The translations under genes were made by a program, and so were the position numbers. DNA of 22,567 nucleotides from Planctomycetota bacterium. Lineage in GTDB: Bacteria > Planctomycetota > Phycisphaerae > WQYP01. The notes under the pieces were generated by a model. The model was not told the DNA's origin, did not search any database, and saw only the letters and a list, made by a program, of their open reading frames with translations. This document shows, piece by piece, positions 7,116 through 16,500 of this stretch; the first letter of the stretch is position 1; the number at the start of each line of letters is the position of its first letter. Location of the stretch: assembly GCA_021818565.1 (NCBI GenBank), contig JAKATV010000001.1, positions 1-22,567 of the forward strand. The letters run 5' to 3'.

Positions 7116-10007
7116 TTAAACCCCTGAACGGCTCGCGCCGGCGATCTCCACCCAAGCCAGTAACTTCAGGGCTAGCGAGCTGTTTTCGGGGAGGGGGCCG
7201 CGGTGTTGGAGTTCGCGGCGGAGCATGGGGGGGAGAATTTCCGTGGCGATTTTGGTGCGCATGGCGGGGTCGGGCCGGGGCGTTTCCGCATTGGCGGGTG
7301 CGGGCGGTTCAAGCGTGTCGAGATGGTTTAACAACGCTTCGGCGTCCGGCATGCGGGTTCCATGGAGATTGACGGCCAGGGGGATTACATTCTGGCGGTA
7401 GTGGCCATTGGTGCCGTGAATTTCGGCCAGCCAGACGGTTAAAATACATGATTCGCCGCAGTAGCCGGGCAGGCGACCTGTGATGGCTCGCTGGTCAGCG
7501 GGCAGGGATTGCCAGCGGGTTAAATATGCGTGGACAACGGGGTGCTCCAAACCCAACAGGGTCATGGTATCGTGCTGTTTGGCTTGCTCGCGGCTGGTGG
7601 TAAATTGGTGCGTTGAGCCATCGGGATTGGAAACTTCGTAAATATTGTCGCGGACTATTTTTAGCCGGCCGCCGAGGGCTTCAACGCTGCGGCGCGTAAA
7701 CGCCAGCAGGCGTTTGATCCCGGCTCCGCCGTCATCAAACTGGCGGTAGTCATCAAGTTTGAAGCCTTCCAAATCTTGAAACAACTCAAATACCACGCTA
7801 CGGGCCAGGCGGGCATTTTCCAATGCCACTTCCAGTTCCTGGCGGGTGCGTTTAAGAGTGGGATCGCGCACGGCATCCTGATAAAGCTGATCATAGGAAA
7901 TGCGGGCGGCAAGCTGGCCCAATACCTGGCCACGTAAATCTTCCGTGACCTGGCCATATTCATCGACCTTGCCCAGGGCGGTGGCAATGGCCAGGAGTTT
8001 TTGCTCCAGCAGTAAAAATATCTGGCCTTCGATGGTGTCCGTTGAAACCAGGTTGTAAACCTGGGCGGTATCCTTCTGGCCGTAGCGGTGGATGCGGCCA
8101 ATGCGTTGTTCCATGTCCATGGGATTCCATGGCAGGTCATGGTTAAATAGCACGCGGGCGAATTGCAGGTTAATGCCTTCCCGCCCGGCGGCAGTGCAGA
8201 TCAGCACGCGCGGGCCGTCAGGCTTGCGGAAGCGTTTCTCGGCCGCGATTTTTGCGCCGTGATCCCCGCCCTTGAGCACTTCCACGCCCTGGCCGGGAAA
8301 GCGGATTTCAATGGCGGCGCGAAGGGCATCCACGCTGCCAAGGTAGGTGGTAAACACGACAATTTTTTCCTGACGGTTGGAACGCCACAAATGTTCCAGT
8401 CCGCGCAGCAATTCCTCGGTTTTGCTTTCGATTCCTGATGGCATCCGGGCCAGGAGTTCACGGATGCGTTTACGTTCCTCGGGAATGGCGACGGCCACGA
8501 GGGCGGCGGCGGTTTGTTCATCGCCGATGGCGGATATTTCGGAATCGGATTGCTGGGCCTGGGCTTTGGCATCAAGTTTTTTCAGCAGCAAAAGTTTGTG
8601 ATCGGCCAAAAGTTTATCGGCTTGGGTGCGGCCCATGCGGTCATCACTTAAGCCGAACATGCCGTGGATAAGATCGCGGGCTTCGGCATAGGCCCGGTCG
8701 CGGCCATCGGTATCCAGATTTTCGTCACAGACAACGGCGTCATGGATGGTCAGCAACAGCAGGCGGCGGCGGAGGGTTGAGCCGACGGCGGCAAAACTGG
8801 AGGCGGCAATTTTCTGGAAGATGGTCATGACGAAGCCGAGCGACTTGCCCTTGCCGCCGATTTTTGCGGCCAGGTTATAGCCTTCCTGCAGGTAGGCTAA
8901 GAGCGCTTTGTAGAAAACATCTTCAGCGGTGGTCAGGTGAAAGGAACTGGTATGCACCTGTCGGCGCGAAAACAGCGGTTCGCCGTTGGCAGAGCAGGCA
9001 TCCGCCTGAGTGCGGCGGAAGACAATGGTGTTGAGGCGGTGGCGGTTTTCCACCATGTCCGTGGGATCGCGGAACAAACTGGCATCAAGCAATTGCGTGA
9101 GCATCCAGAAGCGGAAATGATCACCCTGATGCGGTGTGGCGGACAGCAGCAGCAGATCGCGGCTGTGCTCACGCAGGGATTCCGCAAGTTTAAAATTGAG
9201 CGTTTTACTGGTCTTGTTGCCGCTGCGGGAGGCGGTGAGATGGTGGGCTTCATCAAATACAATCAAGTCCCAGCGGGCGGCCTGGAGCAGGCGTTTGACA
9301 CGCGGCAAGCGTTTGAGCGTGTCAATACTTACAATCAGACGGTTATGTTTGGCAAAGGCGTTGCTTTTGCGGTCGGTGACATCACCGTCCCAGCCGAAAA
9401 CTTCAAAATCCAGGCTGAATGTCTCGTTGAGTTCCCGTCGCCAGTTTTCCACCAGTCCGGCGGGGACCACCATTAGCGCACGGGACAATTCTCCGCGAGA
9501 GGCTAATTCACGCAGAATTAGGGCGGTTTCAATGGTTTTGCCAAGGCCCACCGAGTCCGCCACCAGAAAGCGGCGCGGGGAGGCGTTGGCGATTTTATAG
9601 GTCAGAACAATTTGATGCGGCAGCAGATCCACCTTGGCGGACGTAAGTGTGGCGGCGGCATCCATCAGCGGCAGGCGGTGGGCTTCAACGGCCAGCCAGA
9701 GCCGGCGCAGCGTTTCCGGCGTTGCGGACTGCACTGAGTTGGCGACCTGTTGTTCCCATGTGGTAGTGCGCAGCAGGGAAAGCACCGGCACTTGTCGTTC
9801 ACCGTGGTTGCGGAAAAACACGCGGGCATAGCTGCCACCCTCCAGAGCCAGCACCACGCCATCGCCAAGCTCGGCATGGGATACGGCGGTGCCGACAGGC
9901 AACGGCAAGTTGGGCGTACCGGCTGTTATCGGTGGTGACGGGTGCGGCACGTTATTGCTACGCGCAGCGGGCACTGTTGTTGACGATTCCGTCGGCATGG
10001 CGTTCAC
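7116..10007 (-). CDS. brxHII: SNF2-family helicase with RapA-like N-terminus (BREX BrxHII-like)
   Basis: Superfamily 2 ATPase of the SNF2/RapA class, about 963 residues. A short beta-rich segment at about 38-78 (GTAVSHAELGDGVV onward) resembles the Tudor-like N-terminus of RapA/HepA proteins. Helicase motif I is DSVGLGKT at 151-158, motif II DEAH at 252-255 and motif III SATPHQGD at 289-296. The C-terminal lobe has TAAGREGINLQ at 605-615 and QRIGRIHRYGQ at 634-644. Start choice: GTG at 10007 overlaps the TGA of the upstream gene (GTGA) and has GGAG 8 nt ahead; an ATG at 9998 is an alternative, while a farther upstream start would run through the upstream gene. The BrxHII name rests on context (PglZ and DUF1156 methylase in the same island). 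DrmD of DISARM is a close alternative by sequence, but no drmA, drmB or drmC is present. Confidence 0.88.
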   Translation of the reverse strand: MNAMPTESSTTVPAARSNNVPHPSPPITAGTPNLPLPVGTAVSHAELGDGVVLALEGGSYARVFFRNHGERQVPVLSLLRTTTWEQQVANSVQSATPETLRRLWLAVEAHRLPLMDAAATLTSAKVDLLPHQIVLTYKIANASPRRFLVADSVGLGKTIETALILRELASRGELSRALMVVPAGLVENWRRELNETFSLDFEVFGWDGDVTDRKSNAFAKHNRLIVSIDTLKRLPRVKRLLQAARWDLIVFDEAHHLTASRSGNKTSKTLNFKLAESLREHSRDLLLLSATPHQGDHFRFWMLTQLLDASLFRDPTDMVENRHRLNTIVFRRTQADACSANGEPLFSRRQVHTSSFHLTTAEDVFYKALLAYLQEGYNLAAKIGGKGKSLGFVMTIFQKIAASSFAAVGSTLRRRLLLLTIHDAVVCDENLDTDGRDRAYAEARDLIHGMFGLSDDRMGRTQADKLLADHKLLLLKKLDAKAQAQQSDSEISAIGDEQTAAALVAVAIPEERKRIRELLARMPSGIESKTEELLRGLEHLWRSNRQEKIVVFTTYLGSVDALRAAIEIRFPGQGVEVLKGGDHGAKIAAEKRFRKPDGPRVLICTAAGREGINLQFARVLFNHDLPWNPMDMEQRIGRIHRYGQKDTAQVYNLVSTDTIEGQIFLLLEQKLLAIATALGKVDEYGQVTEDLRGQVLGQLAARISYDQLYQDAVRDPTLKRTRQELEVALENARLARSVVFELFQDLEGFKLDDYRQFDDGGAGIKRLLAFTRRSVEALGGRLKIVRDNIYEVSNPDGSTHQFTTSREQAKQHDTMTLLGLEHPVVHAYLTRWQSLPADQRAITGRLPGYCGESCILTVWLAEIHGTNGHYRQNVIPLAVNLHGTRMPDAEALLNHLDTLEPPAPANAETPRPDPAMRTKIATEILPPMLRRELQHRGPLPENSSLALKLLAWVEIAGASRSGV

Positions 10008-10522
10008 GAAACCCTCTCCACAAAATAGCCGCCGACTTCTTTGGTTCCGTCTTTTGCCGCCATCAATTGGTACGCCCCCGCGCCGGAGGCGGCCCCGTTC
10101 CATATTGCCAGCGACAGCTTTACTTTTTTGGCGCGGTCACGGCCCCGACCAAAATAAACAATTTCGTCGGCCTCATTAAATTCAAACATCGCCCCCGGCC
10201 CATCCATGACAAATACCATGCCCACATCGGGCCAATGTTGTTTCCAGGCCCGTACGCCGGCCAAGGCGTTGGAGCGCAGCCAAAGCGCGATCTGATCCGG
10301 CGTGGAATTGGTGAGCATGGTTTCGACCACGGTTTGCAGGCCACCAATTAAAACAGTGCGGTGATTACCCGGCGTGGATTCCGGGAATCCGGAGTTAAGC
10401 CAATGCAACAGGACGCGCAGGGGCGTAGGTTCAATGTTGGGAATCAGATCGGCCAGCAGGCTCGGGTGCCAGACAATGCTGCTGCCCTTTCGCTTCCAAG
10501 CGGTGGATGTCATTTCCTGCAT
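10004..10522 (-). CDS. Unrecognised 172-residue protein coupled to the SNF2 helicase
   Basis: I do not recognise this family. The protein is soluble-looking, with no signal peptide, membrane segment or P-loop. It has a mixed N-terminal half (LLADLIPNIEPTPLRVLLHW) and a C-terminal half with beta-strand-like segments and small-residue turns (MVFVMDGPGAMFEF, DEIVYFGRGRDRAKKVKLSL, AIWNGAASGAGAYQLM). Its stop overlaps the GTG of the helicase by four bases, so the two are probably translationally coupled and work together. Start at 10522 is supported by GGAG 9 nt upstream. The codon pattern is like that of the neighbouring genes. It does not look like BrxF (an ATPase-like small protein) because no Walker A is visible. 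It may be a small adaptor or DNA-sensing partner of the helicase; that is inference. Confidence 0.8.
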   Translation of the reverse strand: MQEMTSTAWKRKGSSIVWHPSLLADLIPNIEPTPLRVLLHWLNSGFPESTPGNHRTVLIGGLQTVVETMLTNSTPDQIALWLRSNALAGVRAWKQHWPDVGMVFVMDGPGAMFEFNEADEIVYFGRGRDRAKKVKLSLAIWNGAASGAGAYQLMAAKDGTKEVGGYFVERVS

Positions 10523-10554
10523 ACATGGACTCCGGTGCTTTTCTCCGTGCGGGT

Positions 10555-10560
10555 AATATA
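10555..10560 (-). promoter_or_regulatory. Weak candidate -10 for the 172-residue/helicase unit
   Basis: Minus-strand TATATT, five of six matches to TATAAT, 32 nt before the start at 10522. The sequence 17 nt further upstream (CTGCCC) is a poor -35. Position is right but support is thin. Confidence 0.25.
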
Positions 10561-10753
10561 ACGCGCGGGGGGATTTTGGGCAGTGGTTTGATGAGGGGCG
10601 TTGGCAAATTAGTGGTGTTTGTTGTCCCTCCCGGCGCGCACGGGAAACAGATTTTCATAGATTTTTTGACGGGGGCGAAAAGCCACCCTGGCGATTGCCG
10701 TGATAAACTCCGATCGCCGAGGCCCTGGCGCGGCTCCGCCGCAATCAGAACGT

Positions 10754-10907
10754 CTTATCCACAGATTTCAGAGATTTTCACAGATTTCTACCGACTCACT
10801 ATGAGGGAATGATTACCACGGTAACACGGATTTTTGGGGGATTGTGGCGCGGGGTTGGGGCGGGGATAACGGGATGGGACCACGGATTGCACGGATAGCA
10901 CGGATAC
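10754..10907. repeat. Degenerate CACAGATT / CACGGAT repeats
   Basis: Three tracts: TTATCCACAGATTTCAGAG plus TTTTCACAGATTT (10754-10787), ATTACCACGGTAACACGGAT (10812-10831) and ACCACGGATTGCACGGATAG plus CACGGATAC (10879-10907). All have a period of about 9 bases. They belong to the same style of debris as the repeats at 6500-6632. Confidence 0.6.
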
Positions 10908-11120
10908 GGCGGGGCGTTGCTACGTTGATCTATGAGCAATGTGGTGCAATCACGGTTCGGTTCCATCGTTCGGGTTGGGGAAGTTGAGGGATAGGCAACT
11001 GGCTTTCTCCCGCCGCCGGGTCAAGGTCTATCCATTGGTCGCCCGATAGCGCAAAAAAAATTAGCAACCCCTAAACCGCTTATAGCCACGGGCCTGCTCC
11101 GGTGGTGCGTCTCGAATTGC

Positions 11121-11149
11121 TTGCCAAGGCCTAGACTTAAGTGTCTAAT
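11121..11149 (+). promoter_or_regulatory. Candidate promoter of the ariA-ariB pair
   Basis: TTGCCA (11121-11126) and TCTAAT (11144-11149) each match the sigma-70 consensus at five of six positions, with an optimal 17-nt spacer. Transcription would start near 11156, leaving a leader of about 95 nt. An inverted repeat TAGAC-TTAAGT-GTCTA (11132-11147) covers the spacer and the 5' part of the -10 and could be a repressor site (inference). Confidence 0.5.
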
Positions 11150-11250
11150 AATCCGATGATTTTCGCCAGGTTCCGGTGCGTCATTGTGACGGCCGAAGTA
11201 ACGTCCCTTGCAACGCGGGTGGAAATCGGCTACAGGAAAAGGGGATCACA

Positions 11251-12609
11251 ATGAGGCTTGCTTCGTTTTCTGTACAAGGGCTGTTTGGCACTTTTGATCA
11301 CACGATCAAATTTGACCAGAACGAGCGAATCAAGATTGTGCATGGGCCAAATGGATTTGGTAAAACCAGCATTCTGCGATTGATTGACGCTTTTTTTAAC
11401 CCAAAATATTCGACGCTCCGGCGGGTTCCCTACACGAAAATGGTATTCACCTTCAGCGACGGCTCCATTATTGAGGTGCGACGGGTCATACGGCAAGCGG
11501 AACCTAAAAGAAACACCGAGCACGAGTCAAAACTTGTGGCGTTGGAAATTGCATTGCGCGGCACGAACGTTTCGCCAATGACTTATGAATTAAAGCCGCC
11601 GAGGCTCGATCGTGAACGTATTCCACTTTCTGCCATTGATGACATCATTCCAGCATTGGCAAGAATTGGGCCAGAGGAGTGGCTGCACCAGCCGACAGGC
11701 CGCCAATTTAGCTTGGCCGATGTGCTCGAGGAGTTCGCGGACCAACTTCCTGAGTTTGAGGTACGTCACCACGCCGAGCCAGATTGGCTCAAGGAAGTGG
11801 TGAAATCCCTGCCCGTCTATCTTATAGAGGCTCAAAGGCTGCTCCTCCCGACGGCGCGGGGTGGGAAATTATCACGAATGCACGGGCTTCCCTCTCCAGC
11901 CGGGATGAGTTCGGCGGTGTCCGTCTATTCCAAACGAATGGTTGACCGAATTCGCGAGACATTGGCAGAATCCGCAGAGGTCTCGCAGTCGCTCGATAGC
12001 TCGTTTCCAAAGCGGCTCTTGCAAGGCACCACAAACGGCAATACGGAGATAGATGACATACGCAAGCGTTACGCCGCCCAAGTACAGAAACGCACACGCC
12101 TAATGGAAGCTGGATTGCTTGACCGGGAAGAGGAATTTCCCTTGCCGGAAAAGACCATTAACGACTCTGAGAAGCACGTTCTGGCTCTCTATGTCAAGGA
12201 CGTTGAGGATAAGCTGGCCGCTTTTGACGACATTTTGAAGAGAATGGAACTATTTAAGGAAATGATAAACCGGCGGTTTCAATATAAGCAAATGAAGATC
12301 GACAAGAGTCAGGGCTTTATATTCGAGACACCACAGCGTGGAATCGTACCCCCTTCAGAACTTTCCTCCGGCGAACAACACGAGGTGGTTCTTGCCAATC
12401 AACTTCTTTTCGATGTGCGTGAAGGTGCACTGATCTTAATTGATGAGCCTGAATTATCACTCCATGTCGCCTGGCAGCAGGCGTTTTTGAAAGACCTTGA
12501 GAAGATATCCGGCGTGATTCAGATGGATTTTTTGGTGGCCACACACTCACCACTAATTATTGACGACCGGTGGGACCTTACGGCCGCACTGGAGGGGCCC
12601 AAGCCGTGA
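11251..12609 (+). CDS. ariA: AAA15-type ATPase, PARIS AriA-like
   Basis: A 452-residue ABC/SMC-like ATPase. The Walker A is GPNGFGKTS at 32-40, the ABC signature LSSGEQHE at 371-378, Walker B LIDEPELSLH with D398-E399, and the switch histidine in ATHSP at H432. A helical, charged middle section (roughly 220-350) suits a coiled-coil insertion. In PARIS, AriA assembles into a ring that holds AriB and senses phage anti-restriction proteins. I choose ATG 11251, where purine-rich AGGAAAAGGGG lies just upstream and the protein then begins at the conserved first strand (MRLASFSVQGL). An in-frame ATG at 11176 is less likely. The stop overlaps the GTG of the next gene. The gene is transcribed against its BREX-like flanks and its codons look more AT-rich than theirs. 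Family membership rests on pairing with DUF4435 and on size; another OLD-like ATPase is the alternative. Confidence 0.85.
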   Translation: MRLASFSVQGLFGTFDHTIKFDQNERIKIVHGPNGFGKTSILRLIDAFFNPKYSTLRRVPYTKMVFTFSDGSIIEVRRVIRQAEPKRNTEHESKLVALEIALRGTNVSPMTYELKPPRLDRERIPLSAIDDIIPALARIGPEEWLHQPTGRQFSLADVLEEFADQLPEFEVRHHAEPDWLKEVVKSLPVYLIEAQRLLLPTARGGKLSRMHGLPSPAGMSSAVSVYSKRMVDRIRETLAESAEVSQSLDSSFPKRLLQGTTNGNTEIDDIRKRYAAQVQKRTRLMEAGLLDREEEFPLPEKTINDSEKHVLALYVKDVEDKLAAFDDILKRMELFKEMINRRFQYKQMKIDKSQGFIFETPQRGIVPPSELSSGEQHEVVLANQLLFDVREGALILIDEPELSLHVAWQQAFLKDLEKISGVIQMDFLVATHSPLIIDDRWDLTAALEGPKP

Positions 12610-13478
12610 GGGAGTATTTAAACGCCGACAGCTACGCCAATACAGTGCGTTTGCTGCAAGATGTGGTCAAAGGCCCCATTTGCGTCCTTGAGGGTGAAAC
12701 CGACAGAAAAGTTTACATTGGGATGTTTAACGGCCAGGAAGTGCGCCACGTGTGCGCCGGGCCATTCGTAGCGACGGTAATAGATCGGTTAAATACCACG
12801 GCCACGGAGGGAGTTTTTGGGATAAATGATGCGGATTTCTGCCGCCTGGATGGCAGTTGTCCATCAGTGGACAACCTTTTTTTAACTGATTACCACGACC
12901 TTGAGGTTGGGTTGCTATTCTCAGGCGCATTTTCTAAAGTCATCCGCGAAATGGGATCGGAAGAAAAACTTAAGCGAGCCATGGGAGATGGTGGCGTTGA
13001 TGGTCTGCGAGAGGTTTTACTAAAAGCAGCCGCGCCACTCGGCGCGCTGAGATGGCTTAACAACTCAAATTCATACGCATTGAAATTCGATGGCATTGAT
13101 TTCTCGAAGTTCGTTGACGATGCTTTGCTTACCGGGGATACAACGCGCATGTGCAACCTCGTTTGCCAACGGAGCGGGAAGCACGGTCTCCTCCAGGATA
13201 CCCTTACGGAAGTGGCTGCTGTATTCGAGGGGAATCCGGATCAAAAGCAATTATGCTGCGGGCACGATTTGGTTGAGGTGATGGGGGTCGCGCTACGAAA
13301 ATGTTGGGGTACCAAGAATGCGAGCGATGTCTCGGAGGAGAGGCTATCCCAATCTCTGCGGTTGGCATACGGCAAGCCGGAATTTACCGGTACATTGCTT
13401 TATGAAGCCCTAAAAAACTGGCAAGAACGCCATCCGGATTATCAATTGTTTGCTGATGCCGCAATGAATAACGGATGA
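12606..13478 (+). CDS. ariB: DUF4435/TOPRIM protein, PARIS AriB-like nuclease
   Basis: A 290-residue protein with the DUF4435 version of the TOPRIM fold. LEGETD at 28-33 carries the expected metal-binding glutamate E29, NDAD at 74-77 supplies the aspartate pair D75 and D77, and TDYHDLE at 94-100 is a family hallmark. In E. coli PARIS, AriB is the toxic effector, released from AriA upon infection and cleaving tRNA. GTG at 12606 overlaps the ariA TGA (GTGA), so translation is coupled. In-frame codons upstream of this GTG encode residues unlike the family and overlap ariA. The acidic residues I could locate are intact, so the effector is likely active. The name is inferred from domain plus partner; a split OLD/Gabija-like nuclease is the alternative. 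Confidence 0.85.
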   Translation: MREYLNADSYANTVRLLQDVVKGPICVLEGETDRKVYIGMFNGQEVRHVCAGPFVATVIDRLNTTATEGVFGINDADFCRLDGSCPSVDNLFLTDYHDLEVGLLFSGAFSKVIREMGSEEKLKRAMGDGGVDGLREVLLKAAAPLGALRWLNNSNSYALKFDGIDFSKFVDDALLTGDTTRMCNLVCQRSGKHGLLQDTLTEVAAVFEGNPDQKQLCCGHDLVEVMGVALRKCWGTKNASDVSEERLSQSLRLAYGKPEFTGTLLYEALKNWQERHPDYQLFADAAMNNG

Positions 13479-13552
13479 TGGGTGGCGTCGGCGGTCGCAG
13501 GGGTTGGGCGCGACCCGCGGTCGCGGCTTTATGGGGTGGGGCGACGCGGTGG

Positions 13553-16500
13553 TTAGGTTGTGGCGGATTGCCATTCTTCCCAGAGGAGGGGTTGTTCCTG
13601 ACGCATGCGGGCACGTTGGGTTTCCAGGGCGGCGCGCAGCAGGGTCAGGGCGAGGTTGGCGGCGGCGGGGATGCCGGGTTCGTCGGGGCCGGCGGGGATT
13701 TTGCTGTACCAATCTAAAAGCGCATCGACGCCGGGGCGGATTAACAGGGTTTCGCGCTCCAGTTCTTTTTCAATATTGGTGCCGGTATCACCCTCTTTTA
13801 CCGGCAGCGCGGCTCCGATGAGGAAATGGGCCTGATCCAGTTCGGTCCTTAATTCCCGGCGCTGGCGTTGCCGCATGAGTTGGAAGCGGTCATAAATGGG
13901 GACGCGCTTAACGAGTTTGTCGTGCTCAATAATCCACGGGCTGAAGCCGGCGCGTTCAAAATCACGCTGCTGGATGGCGGTGCCCCGCAGAAGTTTGCTG
14001 ATTTCATCGCGGCTGTACGCGGATTTGGTGCCGAAGAGTCGGAGGAATTGGTAGACGACGGGCTGCACAATGCTCGGCGGGCGCTGGCCCGGTTGGCCGG
14101 AGCTTTCATCAAGCAATTGGTTGATGCCCAGCAGGGCGTCACGGATGGATAGTACAGCATTTTCTCCGCCGGGGGCGGAAACCAGAACCTTGCCGTAATG
14201 GCGGCTGAAAAATTCCAGGGCCTTGCCGCGGAGGATCACGCGGATGTCGGCATCAGAGAGGCCACGGCTGTGATAGGATTCCAATACTGGACGCAGGCGG
14301 GCCAATTCCCCTTTGACCCATTGGCGCATTTTTGGCCAGGAGACGGACGTTGGTTCTTCCAGTCGCTTGCGGCAGACGTGGATGATGTCGTATTCGGTCC
14401 CCTTCGCGCCGAACTGCCCGCCCTTGCCTTTCATCTCATCGCTGGCAATCGGATACGTCGCTTCCAGATAAAACCCCGCGTCGAATAGGCTGCGCAACAC
14501 AATCTCCCACTGCGCATCCTCGCTGTGATGGAATGTGAAGGCCATCAGACCCCCGTCCTTCAGGACGCGGAGGCACTCCGCCCAGCACGGCATCAAGCGG
14601 TCGTAATAATGCTGGTCACCTTCAGTTTCGGAGAGCATCCGAGGCTTGAGGGCCTCCTGGGCACTGGGGGTCTTTGATGGCGCAAACTGGTCGGGGTAGC
14701 GATCTTTGAGTGGCAGTCGAAGCCAAGCGTAGAAGAAATTGGAAAGGTCGGAGTAATAGATGTTGTCGCCAAACGGGGGATCAGTAATTGCAATGTCGAA
14801 TGATCCGTGGAAAGGTAGGTCCGACGAGGATCCGCAGTGGAGGGCCGCGCCGTAGAGTACTGGGTCGTTTGTCCCCACACGGGCACCGGTCTCCTTGCGG
14901 TCAGGGCTTGGCGGGGCGGGCTCCCAAGGACTTCTAGCCCAAGCTAGGCCCTCGGTCACGCCGCTTGCGGCGCTCGTCCATTTCCCACCTCCCACCGCAC
15001 CGAAGACGCAGTTCTCGACGAAGCGGGGTTTGGGCGCGTAGTTTGAATTGCTGAAAAAAGGGCAGAGCTTATCAAAGGCGATGTCCCAGATGCAGAAGGC
15101 ATTCTGGGCTCGAGTGTACTGCTGCAGCGCGCAGAGGCATTGTTCACGCACATCCCCTGGTGCTCCAGTATTTGTGATCGCTCGGAGGAGGTTTGCGTGG
15201 ACGAAGAGTTGGCGTGGATTGAACATCTTATACCAGTGTGTGTAGCCCTGCTCGGGAAGCGCGAAGTTCGCCTGGTGCGTCATGTATGTGAAGGGAATCT
15301 CCTCTCGTGGCCAGTGTCCATTCAGGTCCGTTTCTTTTCGTGTGGCCCACTCTCTTTCCGCAGCGACCAGGCGTCGGCAGTCTGCATCACCGGGGACCTT
15401 GAAGCATCGCCCGCAATAGGGATGATCTGCCCCCTTTCTGTCCGCGGCAAATGTCTGGAGCGCGTATGACGCGACCGGTGCGGTGCACCGCGTTGCCTGC
15501 ACGGCTAGTCGAAAATCCTGCGGTGTGCCGCAGGCGGCGCACACGAAGTGCGAATCCCACTCCTTGCCGTTAGCCTTGCGCGCAATTGTCTCGGCTCGCG
15601 TATTGATCTCTTTGCCGTCGGCCAACCTGATGATGGGTGGAAGCCAGATTTTTTCATCCACGCTTTCTCCGGAAATTTCGGCGGAGGTCTCCTCGGCCAA
15701 ATCCCCTTCGGCGGGTGCGTTCCCTTGGCCGCCAACTTTTCCACGGACTTCAATGAGGCGAAGATTCTTCAGGCGTTCGCGGTACCATTTTTCGGTGGCC
15801 TCCACGGGCGCGTCAATGTAGCCGCCGAGTTCGGTGCCATCCTCGGCTACGCCAGGGCTGCCTGCAAGCCATTCGGGATCAATCAGCAGCGTGCAATAGA
15901 CGGGCTTTTTGCCGTTGCGCTCCGGCAGGATACCGAGGTGCTTTTTATCCATATCGGCAGACCGGGTGGCATTGCGATGCAAGGTCAGCACATCACGAAT
16001 GCTTTGGCCGGACCAGGTGCGACAGCGTGGGCATTGAAAACCCGGTTCACTTTCCACCAAATCCGAGAGTTCCCGGATGCGAAATTCTTTATCAGTTTTG
16101 CCGCCCTGGCCATATTCCATCAGGCGCGTGGTGAATTCGGCGGAAAGAACGGTAAAGGGAAATTCATTTTCCAAAACGACATGTTCAGCATCCGGGGCGA
16201 TGCGGGCGTCGCCGAGTTCGGCGTGAAAATTGAGGTGGCAGTTTTTATTTTTGCAGGTGCAGGGGATGTATTTCACGCCGAGTTTTTTGATGGCGACAAC
16301 AGGGGAACGGAAAATCGGCGTGCGGTGGCCACAGCCGGGCTTGCTGCAGGGGCCATGCTTGGCCCAGAAGGTGTAGATGATTTCGGGGCCTTCATATTGG
16401 TAGGGCTTGCGGCGTTCAGGCGGCAGGTTGCAGGGGTCAAAATCGGTGGGCATGGCTTCGCGGCTGCCATCGGGGGTAACTTTGAACCAGGTTCCCTTTT

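Larger units (their letters stand above)
10523..11250. other. 728-bp divergent intergenic region
   Basis: This region separates the minus-strand 172-residue/helicase unit from the plus-strand AriA/AriB pair and should hold both promoters. It carries CACGGAT- and CACAGATT-type short-period repeats in the middle (10754-10907) and a good sigma-70-like promoter at 11121-11149. An A-run (GCAAAAAAAATTAG) lies near 11050. I found no believable coding frame; the open frames here are short and have no ribosome-binding site. Confidence 0.6.

Noticed and set aside
10908..11120. Possible RNA gene or attachment site in the divergent intergenic region
   Set aside because: I looked for a tRNA-like TTCGAATCC arm, an integrase-type direct repeat and paired stems and found none that holds up.
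11251..13478. Gabija or a standard OLD nuclease
   Set aside because: In those systems the ATPase and TOPRIM domains are fused in one protein. Here the TOPRIM is a separate DUF4435 protein with the TDYHDLE hallmark, as in PARIS.
13479..13552. Terminator between the convergent ariB and methyltransferase genes
   Set aside because: The 74-bp gap is GC-rich with short self-complementary pieces (GGGT/ACCC, GCGGTCGC repeats) but no extended stem and no T-run.
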